Source: Pectobacterium polonicum
GTDB lineage: Bacteria > Pseudomonadota > Gammaproteobacteria > Enterobacterales > Enterobacteriaceae
Direction of reading: 5' to 3'
NCBI RefSeq assembly: GCF_005497185.1
Contig: NZ_RJTN01000009.1
Coordinates: 62,001-126,000 of the forward strand
DNA length: 64,000 nt
Shown here piece after piece: positions 43,921 to 57,329 of the stretch. Under the pieces are notes generated by a model. It made no database searches. It had not been told where the DNA came from and worked only from the letters and a program-made list of their open reading frames with translations. Both the position numbers and the translations under genes were made by a program. Position 1 is the first letter of the stretch. Each line of letters starts with the position of its first letter.

Positions 43921-45387
43921 TCACTTTTCTGAAGGGACAACCGTCACAATTGCACGTCGGTAAGATGTTAATGCTGGCGATCCGCTATCTGTTCCTTCCA
44001 GAATAATGTGGAACGGTGTCGGAACCTTAACGGCTGGCGCGACAAAGCTGGTTTTTCCACCCTCAGGCTGAGATAGCGTAATACCTGGGCCAAAGTGCAC
44101 GCCCATCGCCGTAGCTGTCGGCTCTTTATATTGCCACCAGCGATAGGTCACCGCGTGACCATCAACATCACCTGAACCTTGCGCCGATAGCGTGACCAAC
44201 TCACCCGCTTTCACCTGCCAGGAAACGATCTCCGTTCCCGGCTTACCATTCAGCACCAGATGCGGGTTATGATTCGTTTTCTTCACATCCCCCGTCAACG
44301 TCCAGTCCATACGCGCAGCGAAGTCGTTCTGATACGCATCACGCCACCGCCAGATAGTCGCAGGGGCGGTGCGGTATTTCTTACCATCGATACCAACAAC
44401 TTCATCTGATGTACTGACACGCAAACCAAGTTCACTCCCTGGCGAAATTTCGCCATAACGTCCACCCCAACTGCCATATTCTGGATGCTCAGGATCGCCA
44501 AGACCCGTACGAAGCAAATATAAGAATGACGGAGAATCACCTTCCATGGAGTATTCCAAAGGAGGATAGACTGCGCCCAACGGGCCTTTGCGCCGTATGT
44601 TTTCCGCCAGCCACTCGTTATTCACCTTACTCATGTCACCACCGGCCGCGCGTGATGAAGACATGCCAACCCACGTAGAGAGAAAATACTCATTCCAGGC
44701 ATGAATACTGGTGATATAACGCAATTGTGGGAAATTTCCTCGAATCCAGGCACCCGTATTATCTTGATCGGAAATAGCATAAACACGGATTTTACTAATG
44801 AACGCATCCACCTCTTTCGGTGTTCTCTCTGCTTTCACATCATGCAGAGCCTGAGCTAAATCCACCCCACCACCCCATAGGGTGATCCACAATGGGCGAT
44901 CGTCACGTTTATCAACCGCCTGAATAATCAATTTCGATGCGTCGGTAGATTTTCCTGCGCCAACATACGCCATCCCGAAGCCTGCCCGCCCACTGCGAAC
45001 AACATCACGTAACGCTTTAGCGGAAGGATAACCTTGTGCATGCTTTTGCAGATTAGGCAGAACACGTTCATAAGCATCAATACGTTCATGAATCATGGGA
45101 GTATTGACCTTGTCGCGCAGCCAGGTTGAGGTTGTCGCCACAATCCCTTCAACATCAAACTCATTGCTATACAGCAAGAACCGGACCAGCGATTGTGAGT
45201 CATCCGGCTCATTGCCTATGTCACTCAGAATCAAGATGCGTGTTTTCTCTGCACTGACGACGTTTTTCTGCTCAACGCGCTCTTCCGCCGTGGAAGACGC
45301 CGCGGCAATCGCGAATACTGGAACATAAGTCGTTGCCAAACAAACGCTTAGAGAAATAGATTTCATACTTTTAGTCGATAAAAACAT
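43921..45387 (-). CDS. Secreted DUF1593 (Sde182-type, nucleoside-hydrolase-like) protein
   Basis: 488 aa with a signal peptide (about 1-29). The main domain begins TRILILSDIGNEPDDSQSLVRF, with the acidic DIGNEPDD cluster typical of nucleoside-hydrolase-like folds, and continues with GAWIRGNFPQ and HAWNEYFLSTWVG. The C-terminal part (about 395-488) is an Ig-like domain (KAGELVTLSAQGSGDVDGH). Homologues are known from polysaccharide-degrading bacteria; the substrate is not established. It starts 12 nt after the porin gene and is therefore co-transcribed with it. Confidence 0.85.
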   Translation of the reverse strand: MFLSTKSMKSISLSVCLATTYVPVFAIAAASSTAEERVEQKNVVSAEKTRILILSDIGNEPDDSQSLVRFLLYSNEFDVEGIVATTSTWLRDKVNTPMIHERIDAYERVLPNLQKHAQGYPSAKALRDVVRSGRAGFGMAYVGAGKSTDASKLIIQAVDKRDDRPLWITLWGGGVDLAQALHDVKAERTPKEVDAFISKIRVYAISDQDNTGAWIRGNFPQLRYITSIHAWNEYFLSTWVGMSSSRAAGGDMSKVNNEWLAENIRRKGPLGAVYPPLEYSMEGDSPSFLYLLRTGLGDPEHPEYGSWGGRYGEISPGSELGLRVSTSDEVVGIDGKKYRTAPATIWRWRDAYQNDFAARMDWTLTGDVKKTNHNPHLVLNGKPGTEIVSWQVKAGELVTLSAQGSGDVDGHAVTYRWWQYKEPTATAMGVHFGPGITLSQPEGGKTSFVAPAVKVPTPFHIILEGTDSGSPALTSYRRAIVTVVPSEK

Positions 45388-45399
45388 AGTTATTCCTCA

Positions 45400-47046
<1,647 letters not shown>

Positions 47047-47161
47047 TTATCACAGAGTAAACGTCACAGTGATATATCCCTGGTGTGGCGAAGTAGTCAC
47101 TTTTTAACTTGTTATCCTTCAAGTAGTCTGTAGGTTTTCCATTCCCCCATTTTTATTATGT

Positions 47162-47211
47162 AAAAAAAAACCTATCCAGCCAGATGAAAAAATCATCGGA
47201 CAAGATAGGTT
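47162..47211 (-). terminator. Leader terminator of the porin gene
   Basis: AACCTATC / GATAGGTT arms enclosing a partly paired interior, followed by nine T on the minus strand. The 5' arm is shared with the RAT. Confidence 0.82.
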
Positions 47212-47238
47212 TCGCCTGAATTTAATCAGTTACGTCCT
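47204..47238 (-). promoter_or_regulatory. RAT antiterminator in the porin leader
   Basis: Reads AGGACGTAACTGATT then AAATTCAGGCGAAACCTATC on the minus strand. It is a near-textbook BglG/LicT RAT that overlaps the terminator arm, and it lies between bglG and the porin gene. Confidence 0.85.
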
Positions 47239-47249
47239 AATTATAAATA

Positions 47250-47311
47250 AGTATAATTAGCTAAGATCATCATTTCAATTTTTACCATTTAGAAACGTGA
47301 ACAACATCACC
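47250..47311 (-). promoter_or_regulatory. Internal CRP-dependent promoter for porin and DUF1593 genes
   Basis: CRP-like CGTGA-N6-TCACC at 47296-47311 and a -10 TATACT at 47250-47255 place the start near 47243, about 60 bp from the CRP centre and just before the RAT. A second -10 (TATAAT, 47240-47245) is also possible. Confidence 0.55.
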
Positions 47312-47329
47312 TGAAAAATTCAGTTAAAT

Positions 47330-48166
47330 TTATTTAGGATGATGGCTAAGACGATTAATGTGAATCGTTAAAAACATGATTTCATCTGTCGTTAATTTAT
47401 ATTCGTAATGCTTCTCGACATAATAAAAAATGCGCATCGCACAAGCATAAGCCACTTGCATTAACTCTTTGATACCGTCATAAATGCTATCATCAGCATG
47501 GCTCACGGGTGTTCGATTGAATAAGCGCAATGAAAAAAACTTTAAATGTGTGATAAAACGCTGATAATCAATCGCATCTTCATCATAATTAATATTAAGG
47601 TCATATTTTACAATCGTCAAAATATCCTTAATAAGCGTAGCACTTTGCATCGTGCTTTCCATATTGCTATTGTTTGCTGCATTCGCTAAATGGAAAGCAA
47701 TAAAACCTGCTTCATCCTCAGGCAAACGCACTTGCAATTTTTCTTCAATAATATCAAGCGCTCTTAATCCGACTGAAAACTCTCTCGGATAGAAGAGCTT
47801 AACTTCCCAGAGTAGCTGGTTATTTATTTTGATCCCTTCATTATGACGTTTTACCGAAAAATTAATATGATCATTCAATGCCAAAAACAACGTATCCTGT
47901 AATTTGATATCTAGCACTTCCCGCGCAAGCATAATAATTTTCTCAGTAATACTCAGATAAACAGGCGGAATATCAGCCAGTATTTCAGCGAAGAACGCAT
48001 TCAGTCCATTACTGGTTTTGAGAAATCGACTGTCTATCCGATCTTCATTTACGTTGTCACCATCCTTTTTGCCAAATCCAATGCCTCGCCCCAGTGCGAC
48101 GCACTCTTCCCCCTTATCAGTCACTGCCAATACCGCATTATTGCTTAATATTCTTATTATTTTCAT
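47330..48166 (-). CDS. bglG: BglG/LicT-family transcriptional antiterminator
   Basis: 278 aa. The RNA-binding CAT domain (1-56, MKIIRILSNNAVLAV) is followed by two PTS regulation domains (PRD1 about 65-170, PRD2 about 170-275) with the phosphorylatable histidines in SVKRHNEG and MFLTIHINRL type blocks. It should bind the three RATs in this window when the sugar is present and the PTS permease stops phosphorylating it. The start at 48166 aligns with the family; 16 codons upstream are spurious. It follows the PTS gene in the same operon. Confidence 0.93.
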   Translation of the reverse strand: MKIIRILSNNAVLAVTDKGEECVALGRGIGFGKKDGDNVNEDRIDSRFLKTSNGLNAFFAEILADIPPVYLSITEKIIMLAREVLDIKLQDTLFLALNDHINFSVKRHNEGIKINNQLLWEVKLFYPREFSVGLRALDIIEEKLQVRLPEDEAGFIAFHLANAANNSNMESTMQSATLIKDILTIVKYDLNINYDEDAIDYQRFITHLKFFSLRLFNRTPVSHADDSIYDGIKELMQVAYACAMRIFYYVEKHYEYKLTTDEIMFLTIHINRLSHHPK

Positions 48167-48308
48167 CACTACGCCCGTATGGTTGTGCCGCCAAGGGAAT
48201 GGCCAATCCGCCATTCCCTTGTTCGTTGACTACCGCCCTCCCTGCGTATTGATACCCGATGACAGCGTCCACACTTTGCCGCCTGTCATTCGTCATGCCA
48301 TTCGCGTG

Positions 48309-50261
48309 CTACGCCAGCGCGATGATCGTGTCGCCAGCCTGCGGGTGACGAACAGAACTCAGGCCAAATACGCGATAGTCTTCAGGATTTGTCACAACCA
48401 TCGGCGTCACGATGTCGTAACCCGCTTTCTTGATCGCTTCCAGATCGAATTCCAGCAGCAGTTGGCCTTTCTTCACTTCATCACCTTCTTCAACACGCAT
48501 TTGATAGTGCTGCCCTTCCAGCTGAACCGTATTGATACCCACATGGATCAGAATTTCCGCACCGTTTTGCGAGCGAATTCCGACGGCATGACCACTGGCA
48601 AACGTGCTGGCAATCACGCCATCCACCGGTGAATAAATGCAGCCTTCATTCGGCACAATGGCAACGCCTTGTCCAACCACACCAGAAGAGAACACCTTGT
48701 CGTTTACCTCTTCCAATGGAATGAGTTCACCTTTTGCGGGCGAACCCAGTTGCTCTGCCGTGGCGGGAGCCTCTGCCAACGGTATTGTCGATGGCATCAC
48801 GTTCGCGCCAGCAGCCGAGGTTGTCGATGCACTGGATGTAGTGGATGCGGTCGTTGAAGTGGAGGTCGCTGCCGGCGCAGTGGCAGGTGCCGGCACTTTC
48901 CCGGCTGGCGGGGTTGGATCATCAAACCCAACCACAATAGTCAGCACAAAACTTGCGACAAATGCGATAGCACAGCCGATGAGGAACCCAACGAAGCCTT
49001 CACCATAGAAAATCGGCAGTGTCAGCAACCCAGGCATCCCCATGGAAACCGCCGAGCTTTTCGCATAGCCCGCGATAGCGCCCCCGATTGCCGCGGCGAT
49101 CACTGCACAGATAAACGGTTTTTTCAGCTTCAGCGTTACGCCGTAGACACCGGGCTCCGTGATGCCAAACAGCGATGCGATAAAGGTACTACCTGCCAGC
49201 GCTTTAAGTTTTTTATCTTTGGTTCGCACCATCACGCCCAATAACGCACCGGATTGAGCAAAGACAGACGGGCTAGATGCCGCTTTAAGGTAGCTGTGCC
49301 CCATGACGGAGAGATCGTTGATGAATACGGTGACGAATCCCCAGTGAACGCCAAAGATCACTAAGATCTGCCACGACGCCGCCATCAACGCCCCGGCAAG
49401 AATTGGATTAAATTCATAGATACTGACAAACACCGACGCAATGAGCTTACTGGCCGAAATACCAATCGGCCCGATGGTCATCAGCGTAAGCGGCACCATC
49501 AACACCAGCAGGAAGAACGGCGTCAGAATATTGCGCACGCTTTCGTGAATATGGCGATTCAGGAAACGCTCGATATATGACATCAGCCATACGCTGAAGA
49601 TAATCGGAATCACCGAGGAGGTGTATTTCATCATCACGACCGGCAGACCGAAGAACGTTACAGGCTGACCAGCATCAAACAACCCCTGAATCGTCGGGTA
49701 AACCAGCGCGCCAGCAACCGACACCGCCACAAAAATGTTGGTTTCAAATTTACGCGCGGCGGTAATCGCCAACAGCATCGGCAGGAAGTAGAACAGGCTG
49801 TCGGACGCCGCATGTAGGATGACATAGGTGCTTTCCTTGGCATTGAGCCACCCGAGCGCCAGCACGATGGATAGCGCGCCTTTCAGCACCCCCGCCGCCG
49901 CCATCGCACCCAATAATGGGGTAAAGATCCCGGCAACCAGATCGATCAACCGTCCCATAGCCGAGGTCGATTGCTCGCTTTCCGCCGTCTGGCGTTTCCC
50001 GTCGCCGTCCTCCAGCAGTTTAGAGATCGAACCAAAAGCGCGGTACACTTCCGGCACTCGGTTTCCGATAACCACCTGCAACTGCCCTGAAGCATTGATG
50101 ACCGTAATGACACCTTCCAGTGCTTCCAGCGCAGCCATATCGACTTTGCCATGGTCAACAATCTTAAAGCGCAAGCGTGTTGCACAATGAACCAGGGTGG
50201 AGACATTCGCCTCTCCCCCGACCAACCTCAAAATATTTTCAGCTAGCACTTTGCTATTCAT
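48309..50261 (-). CDS. bglF: Beta-glucoside PTS permease, EIIBCA
   Basis: 650 aa. Order B-C-A: EIIB with phosphocysteine Cys26 (LVHCATRLRF), EIIC membrane domain (about 105-460, with GITEPGVYG) and EIIA with phosphohistidine His573 (EILIHVGINTVQL). A long Ala/Thr/Ser/Pro linker (about 475-515) precedes EIIA. The start at 50261 has GGGAAG upstream; the ORF extends 16 codons further without support. It imports and phosphorylates beta-glucosides for BglB and probably controls BglG by phosphorylation. It is first in the operon, behind CRP site, RAT and terminator. Confidence 0.93.
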   Translation of the reverse strand: MNSKVLAENILRLVGGEANVSTLVHCATRLRFKIVDHGKVDMAALEALEGVITVINASGQLQVVIGNRVPEVYRAFGSISKLLEDGDGKRQTAESEQSTSAMGRLIDLVAGIFTPLLGAMAAAGVLKGALSIVLALGWLNAKESTYVILHAASDSLFYFLPMLLAITAARKFETNIFVAVSVAGALVYPTIQGLFDAGQPVTFFGLPVVMMKYTSSVIPIIFSVWLMSYIERFLNRHIHESVRNILTPFFLLVLMVPLTLMTIGPIGISASKLIASVFVSIYEFNPILAGALMAASWQILVIFGVHWGFVTVFINDLSVMGHSYLKAASSPSVFAQSGALLGVMVRTKDKKLKALAGSTFIASLFGITEPGVYGVTLKLKKPFICAVIAAAIGGAIAGYAKSSAVSMGMPGLLTLPIFYGEGFVGFLIGCAIAFVASFVLTIVVGFDDPTPPAGKVPAPATAPAATSTSTTASTTSSASTTSAAGANVMPSTIPLAEAPATAEQLGSPAKGELIPLEEVNDKVFSSGVVGQGVAIVPNEGCIYSPVDGVIASTFASGHAVGIRSQNGAEILIHVGINTVQLEGQHYQMRVEEGDEVKKGQLLLEFDLEAIKKAGYDIVTPMVVTNPEDYRVFGLSSVRHPQAGDTIIALA

Positions 50262-50345
50262 AATGACTTCCCGTTTCGTCAATGGCTGCAACTGCCCAAT
50301 ACACGTCATCCCGCCTGTTATCCGCTGGCCAGCTGGAAAATAAGC

Positions 50346-50393
50346 AAAAAAAAACCTGGATAAAAACGCGTGCTATACGCGGCTTTATCCAGG
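50346..50393 (-). terminator. Leader terminator of bglF
   Basis: CCTGGATAAA / TTTATCCAGG arms around a GC-rich interior, followed by nine T on the minus strand; the 5' arm overlaps the RAT. Confidence 0.88.
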
Positions 50394-50421
50394 TCTCGCC
50401 CAGAATATTCTGGTGACGTCC
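50389..50421 (-). promoter_or_regulatory. RAT antiterminator in the bglF leader
   Basis: Minus-strand GGACGTCACCAG, an AATATT core, then CTGGGCGAGACCTGG. It matches the RAT pattern and the two other copies in the window and overlaps the terminator arm. Confidence 0.83.
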
Positions 50422-50430
50422 TTTGCCTGC

Positions 50431-50490
50431 TTTCTAACAAGTTAATGCTAAGAAAGCTATCTCTCCGTTTTATTCTGTGAAAACTGTCAC
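50431..50490 (-). promoter_or_regulatory. bglF promoter with CRP site
   Basis: TGTGA-N6-TCACT (50475-50490) is an excellent CRP site. A weak -10 TAGAAA (50431-50436) would start transcription near 50424, about 59 bp from the CRP centre and right before the RAT. A poor -35 fits CRP dependence. Confidence 0.6.
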
Positions 50491-50552
50491 TAAATTTCGT
50501 TTAATTAGCTAAAAACTTCTCAGGCTCTGCTCAAAAATTAGCAGGTGGATAG

Positions 50553-50587
50553 CGCTACCGATCTAACAACCCTGCACATCGGTAGCG
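50553..50587 (-). terminator. Inverted repeat after the DUF305 gene
   Basis: CGCTACCGAT / ATCGGTAGCG, 10 bp, 15-nt loop, no U-run. It lies between the DUF305 gene and the bglF promoter. Confidence 0.5.
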
Positions 50588-50615
50588 TGGTTCGGACACG
50601 AATGGATAGTGCCGA

Positions 50616-50978
50616 TTAAGGCTTGCCCTGCTTCTTCAGCCAGGCTTCCATTTGGTCGATCTCCGGCTGCTGGGCTTTGATAATCTCTTCCGCCAGCTTA
50701 CGCAATTCCGGGTCTTTACCGTATTGCAGTTCCGTTTTTGCCATATCAATCGCACCGCGGTGGTGCGCAATCATCCCTTTAGCAAAGGCAATATCAGGAT
50801 CGCTGGACTGCATACCTTCCATCATCTCAGTATGCATCGCATCCATCCCTTGCGCATACGCCTGCTGGGAGGGCGACACATCGTTCGTTGTACCATGGCC
50901 GCTATGGGCGCTGTCGGCCGCCAGCGAGAAAAACGGCACCAGCAAGGTCGCCGTTAATAAAAAATGGACACTCTTCAT
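50616..50978 (-). CDS. Exported DUF305 protein, CopM-like
   Basis: 120 aa with a signal peptide (about 1-20, ending LAAD). The mature part is a four-helix DUF305 domain rich in Met and His ([29 protein letters not shown]), a pattern linked to metal binding; CopM of cyanobacteria binds copper. It is probably a periplasmic metal-binding protein. Three possible starts overlap; the third codon position (ATG at 50978) has the best spacing to GAGAGG. Confidence 0.85.
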   Translation of the reverse strand: MKSVHFLLTATLLVPFFSLAADSAHSGHGTTNDVSPSQQAYAQGMDAMHTEMMEGMQSSDPDIAFAKGMIAHHRGAIDMAKTELQYGKDPELRKLAEEIIKAQQPEIDQMEAWLKKQGKP

Positions 50979-51049
50979 CATCACCTCTCAATCAGTCACA
51001 GTGCTTTTTGAGGGTAGACGTTCCTGTAAGGGGAAGGTCAAGAAAAGAT

Positions 51050-52519
51050 TCAGGCTCCCTCGACCAGGCGTATGCAAACGCGGTTACGTCCCTGCGCCTT
51101 CGCCTTATACAACTGCTCGTCCGCCAGACCGATCAGATCGTAAATATTGCCGCCTTCATACTGGGAAAAAATGGCAACACCAATGCTGGTCGTAAAATGG
51201 ATTGCCCGGCCATCGGACAGCGTAAGCGCCGTGGATTCCGTAAGATGCCGCAGCGCTTCGGCCATCTCTTCAGACTGCTCAGCCGTCAGGTCATAAGCCG
51301 CAATCACGAACTCCTCACCACCCCAGCGGCAAAGAATGTCGTTCGGCCGAATAGTGGTGCTCAGCATACGGGCAAAGCTGGCGATCAGTTCATCACCGCA
51401 GGCGTGCCCATAGGTATCATTAACCTGCTTAAAATAATCGATATCCAGAAATAGCAGCGTTAATTGGCGCTTTTTCTTATTCATCAGCATGCCCTGCCTT
51501 CCGTTCAGCATACTGAGGAAAGCGCGGCGATTGAAGGTATTGGTCAGCGCATCCTTCAGGCTATTGCTTTCGATGATTTTAATCAGTCGCCGGTTCATCG
51601 AGACAAAATGAGAGACGCTTAACATCGCCATAATTAACATCGCGATATTCAGCCGCGCCGTGGTGAGAAACGAATTAATGTACGCTTCAGAATTTGAATT
51701 GATGAGGATACCGACTTGATTAATATAGAGATAATTCAGTATTACACCCGTTATCGCACAGAGTAACGACATCACAGGGAAAGAGTAGTTGAATGCACAC
51801 AACGTGAGCGGAATAACGGACAGCGTAATCAGGCTGGCATCCAGAAAAAATAGGCTAACCAAGAGGAAAATAATAAAGACCAGGAAAGGAAAAAAATTTT
51901 CTCTGACGTGCTTAGGGCATAGCGGAATATTTCGCAGCACCCGCAGGATGTCTTTACCCCGCAGGAAAAAGAACGCGAGGATAATGCCGGTGCCCAGTTG
52001 CTCACTGAACCAGTCCATAAACTCGTCATAGCGGTTACCCGTATCGTAAACATAGGCATAAAAACCATATGCCACACCGGATGAGAAAGCGCCTAAAAAC
52101 GTCGAAGCGAAAATAATATAGACGTAATATTTGCTAAATTTTTCAAATGTGGACCACTTTCCGGTAAACCGACACATCAGGCAAAAGGCACACCAGGCGG
52201 TCACTACAAAGACCATATTACACAAGCACAATAGCACCTTGGTTTTTAACGGTGAGTTATTGTCCATCAGTAACGCCGCCAACAGCATCGCGGCATAACT
52301 CACCAAAAACCCCATACAGATAGAGAGCGTTTTAGCGTTTATCGTCCCTTTTCTGACCCTGAAGCTAACCATGAGACAAAAAACTAAAATATTCGCGGGC
52401 CAAAACAGCGATAACTCATCCAGCACGCGAAATCGAAATCCCATACAGCTCACGATTAGGGTGGTCAGAAATAAAAACGGCATGAACTTTTTAGTTTTCA
52501 ACATCAAATCGTTATTCAT
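51050..52519 (-). CDS. Membrane-bound diguanylate cyclase
   Basis: 489 aa. An N-terminal membrane sensor region of about eight hydrophobic segments (to about 310, MASE-like) precedes a GGDEF domain (about 325-485). The active-site motif is GGEEF (400-404). An RxxD inhibitory site (RPND, 391-394) lies five residues before it, so product inhibition by c-di-GMP is expected. The signal sensed is unknown. Confidence 0.92.
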   Translation of the reverse strand: MNNDLMLKTKKFMPFLFLTTLIVSCMGFRFRVLDELSLFWPANILVFCLMVSFRVRKGTINAKTLSICMGFLVSYAAMLLAALLMDNNSPLKTKVLLCLCNMVFVVTAWCAFCLMCRFTGKWSTFEKFSKYYVYIIFASTFLGAFSSGVAYGFYAYVYDTGNRYDEFMDWFSEQLGTGIILAFFFLRGKDILRVLRNIPLCPKHVRENFFPFLVFIIFLLVSLFFLDASLITLSVIPLTLCAFNYSFPVMSLLCAITGVILNYLYINQVGILINSNSEAYINSFLTTARLNIAMLIMAMLSVSHFVSMNRRLIKIIESNSLKDALTNTFNRRAFLSMLNGRQGMLMNKKKRQLTLLFLDIDYFKQVNDTYGHACGDELIASFARMLSTTIRPNDILCRWGGEEFVIAAYDLTAEQSEEMAEALRHLTESTALTLSDGRAIHFTTSIGVAIFSQYEGGNIYDLIGLADEQLYKAKAQGRNRVCIRLVEGA

Positions 52520-52620
52520 CTGCCCTTTGCCGCCCGCTACCCGATAGGTCCACCCGCTTCATCTACGGGAGAATAGCATTAATCATTTCCCTACTCAGCA
52601 CGATGCTTAAGGGAAAAAAT

Positions 52621-52674
52621 AAAAAAACCACCGGGCTGATGCACTGCTTGCTAGCAGCCCATCAGTCCGGTGGT
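52621..52674 (-). terminator. Terminator after the Spy-like gene
   Basis: ACCACCGG-CTGATG / CATCAG-CCGGTGGT stem with one mismatch, followed by seven T on the minus strand. Confidence 0.85.
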
Positions 52675-52720
52675 CTTGGGGCATTTATTTCAGGTCTAGC
52701 GCGAATTCATAAATAATGCG

Positions 52721-53209
52721 TTATTCCGCAGGAGTTGGCTTGCCATCAGGTTTTGGCGGTTGAGTCAGCCGCTTTTCAAAGCTGTCGTTGTACTGTTTCT
52801 TCTGCTCTGGCGTCAGAACGTTGTAAATTTTGTTTTTGGTTTCCAGTCCATTAAGCATTCTGGCCTTGTGTGCAGCGTCAGCTTTATCCAATTGCGCCTG
52901 CGCTTTTGCGGCATCAAACGTCTCTGATGCGACCAGGCTATGCATCTCACGACGATCGTCCTGCATCGCTTTATGCATTTTCTCGCGTGAATCTTTCATG
53001 ATGTCTTTAATTTGCTGCTTCTGCGCTTCCGTCAAATTCAGCTCCTTAAACATCGCATCCGGCCCCATCATGCCACGGTGCTCACGACCCTCTTTCATCA
53101 TCATCTTGTGTTCTGATGCCGGGCCTTTCGGTGCGTCATTAGCATGCGCGAGGCCTGCCGCGCCCAATGCCAAAGAAGAAGCAACCAGCATTGCAGTGAG
53201 TTTACGCAT
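52721..53209 (-). CDS. spy: Spy/CpxP-family periplasmic chaperone
   Basis: 162 aa. A signal peptide (about 1-23, ending LAHAN) is followed by an all-helical LTxxQ domain with both repeats (LTEAQKQQIKDI and LTPEQKKQYN), the mark of Spy and CpxP. Spy is an ATP-independent chaperone induced by envelope stress through Cpx and Bae. Spy is preferred to CpxP by overall pattern (MMMKEGREHRGMMGPDAMFKEL region), but this is a judgement. Confidence 0.82.
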   Translation of the reverse strand: MRKLTAMLVASSLALGAAGLAHANDAPKGPASEHKMMMKEGREHRGMMGPDAMFKELNLTEAQKQQIKDIMKDSREKMHKAMQDDRREMHSLVASETFDAAKAQAQLDKADAAHKARMLNGLETKNKIYNVLTPEQKKQYNDSFEKRLTQPPKPDGKPTPAE

Positions 53210-53481
53210 ATTCTATTCCTCTCTCTGAATTAACTTATCGACGGCGAGTGCCGTGCTACGAGAGAAAGTATAGGCTCGACACCTTCAGTTAATTAGAGCA
53301 AGGGTAAATCTCTGCAAGTGTCAGCTCCACATTTGCGGCAATTGTGGAGAATGAGGAGGAATTGTGTAAGAAAGCGGAAGCATTGCGTTAACACCGCGCC
53401 GCGATATTGCTTTGCGACTCTACCCTTGATGCTTTTTTACAGCACCACGGGCTAAATAGCTGAAAAATACCGGCCGTGAAA

Positions 53482-53778
53482 TTATCGAAGCGAGCGCCTA
53501 AAGGCCGTGGCCTCTTGTGCCAACACATCAAGATGGGCATGAATGACTTTCATTTTCTGAATCAGCGGATTTCGCTCCGGCGAGCTATCCATCGCGCTCA
53601 ACTGCGCAGAGAGCCGTTCAATCTGCGTGCAAAGGTAAGCGTCACGCTCTCTCGCCTGAAGCAGTTGCTGATGAAGGGAGTGATGTTCCTGTCGCCACGT
53701 CTGCTGCTGACGCTGAACGCTTTGCTCTAACGCCCGAAGCGCGCTATCCAGCCGATATTCCAACTCTTCCACCCGCAT
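53482..53778 (-). CDS. Small coiled-coil protein of unknown function
   Basis: 98 aa from MRVEELEYRLDSALRALEQ at 53778 (AAAGG at good spacing). Almost entirely predicted coiled coil: heptads run through QQQTWRQEHHSLHQQLLQARE and CTQIERLSAQLSAM. No signal peptide or membrane segment. I do not recognise a family. It precedes fadH in divergent orientation. Confidence 0.65.
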   Translation of the reverse strand: MRVEELEYRLDSALRALEQSVQRQQQTWRQEHHSLHQQLLQARERDAYLCTQIERLSAQLSAMDSSPERNPLIQKMKVIHAHLDVLAQEATAFRRSLR

Positions 53779-53919
53779 AACGATACCTTTGCCCAATAAA
53801 CCCGCGGATTATAATGTCACACGCCCCTGACAACAAACACTCCAGCACGCGATCCCTTGCCGACTCGTACTTCTCCCTACGATTAGCAATGACTTCACTC
53901 ACAATAAACAAACATAAAT

Positions 53920-56048
<2,129 letters not shown>

Positions 56049-56050
56049 TT

Positions 56051-56177
<127 letters not shown>

Positions 56178-56189
56178 GACAAATTCAGC

Positions 56190-57329
56190 TTAGCGGGACG
56201 ACCCCGTTTTCACCGCACGCAGCACGGCGAACTTGGTGTTGCTGGCAATGGTTTCACAGTTGCCGAACAGGCGCTTCAGCTTGTGGAAGTAATCCAGATG
56301 GCGATTGCCCACAATGCGTAGTTCACCACCAACCTGAAGGCAACGGCGGGCATCCATAAACATCTGCCAGGCGATTTCGTCCGTCACCGCCTGCTGCTGG
56401 TGGAAAGGCGGGTTACACAGCACCGCCTGCAACGTATCGCGCCTAACACGGGACAATCCGTTGTTCACTGTGAAGCTACAGCGATCGATATCCTGCGGAC
56501 AGTTAACCTCAACGTTCATCTGGCTCGAGGCGACGGCCATGTAGGATTCGTCAAAGAAGCCGACGGTAGCCTCCGGGTTGGCTTTCAGTGCGGCCAGCCC
56601 AATGACACCGTTGCCACAGCCGAGATCGACGATCTTGCCGTCTATCTGTTCCGGCAAATGCTGCATAAAGAAACGTGCGCCGATATCCAACCCATTACGC
56701 GAATACACGTTAGCGTGGTTTTGAATGCGATAGCCGTAACCATCCAGCTCCCACTCAGTAGTAAGTGACTGCTCACTGACTTTGAGCTCCGCCCACTCAC
56801 AGTGAACCAGACGCGCCTTTTTCCAGGCCAGCGAGGTTTTCGTCGGCCCCATCACGCGCTCAAACAATTGCAGCGTAGAGGTATGAATATCCCGCGCCTT
56901 CGCCCCGGCAATAATACGCGTTTGCGGCGTGACGACCTTACGCAACATTCTCAACTGATGTTCCAGCAGCGCGATCGTTTTGGGTATCTTCATTACCACC
57001 AGCGCGGGCGCATCGGGTAGCTCAGCCATGCTATCCAGCAGCGTTACCGCATTGGCATCATAGCCGTTCAGTTCCAGATTATGCCGCGTCGCCAGTTGGC
57101 TGAGATAAGAGTCGCTGATACTGACAGGTGATTGCGCCTGCAAGCCGCAGGCCAGCGCACCAAACGTATCGTTGAAAATCAGGCGCGGCCCCGGCGCGAT
57201 CTCCATGCTAGCCAGCTCACGCAGCAGATATTCATCTGCGGCATCCCACGCCTGTAGCGCCGAGTTTTCAGCGACCTGAGGGTAACGCACCAACGTCAGG
57301 TTGCACGTTTCCAATTCGAGTTGGCTCAT
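56190..57329 (-). CDS. rlmG: 23S rRNA (guanine1835-N2)-methyltransferase
   Basis: 379 aa. An inactive N-terminal methyltransferase-like half (1-190) and an active C-terminal Rossmann domain with [12 protein letters not shown] and the catalytic CNPPFHQQ typical of N2-guanine methyltransferases (RsmC/RlmG family). It lies beside fadH and ygjR, as in E. coli (ygjO). Confidence 0.95.
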   Translation of the reverse strand: MSQLELETCNLTLVRYPQVAENSALQAWDAADEYLLRELASMEIAPGPRLIFNDTFGALACGLQAQSPVSISDSYLSQLATRHNLELNGYDANAVTLLDSMAELPDAPALVVMKIPKTIALLEHQLRMLRKVVTPQTRIIAGAKARDIHTSTLQLFERVMGPTKTSLAWKKARLVHCEWAELKVSEQSLTTEWELDGYGYRIQNHANVYSRNGLDIGARFFMQHLPEQIDGKIVDLGCGNGVIGLAALKANPEATVGFFDESYMAVASSQMNVEVNCPQDIDRCSFTVNNGLSRVRRDTLQAVLCNPPFHQQQAVTDEIAWQMFMDARRCLQVGGELRIVGNRHLDYFHKLKRLFGNCETIASNTKFAVLRAVKTGSSR

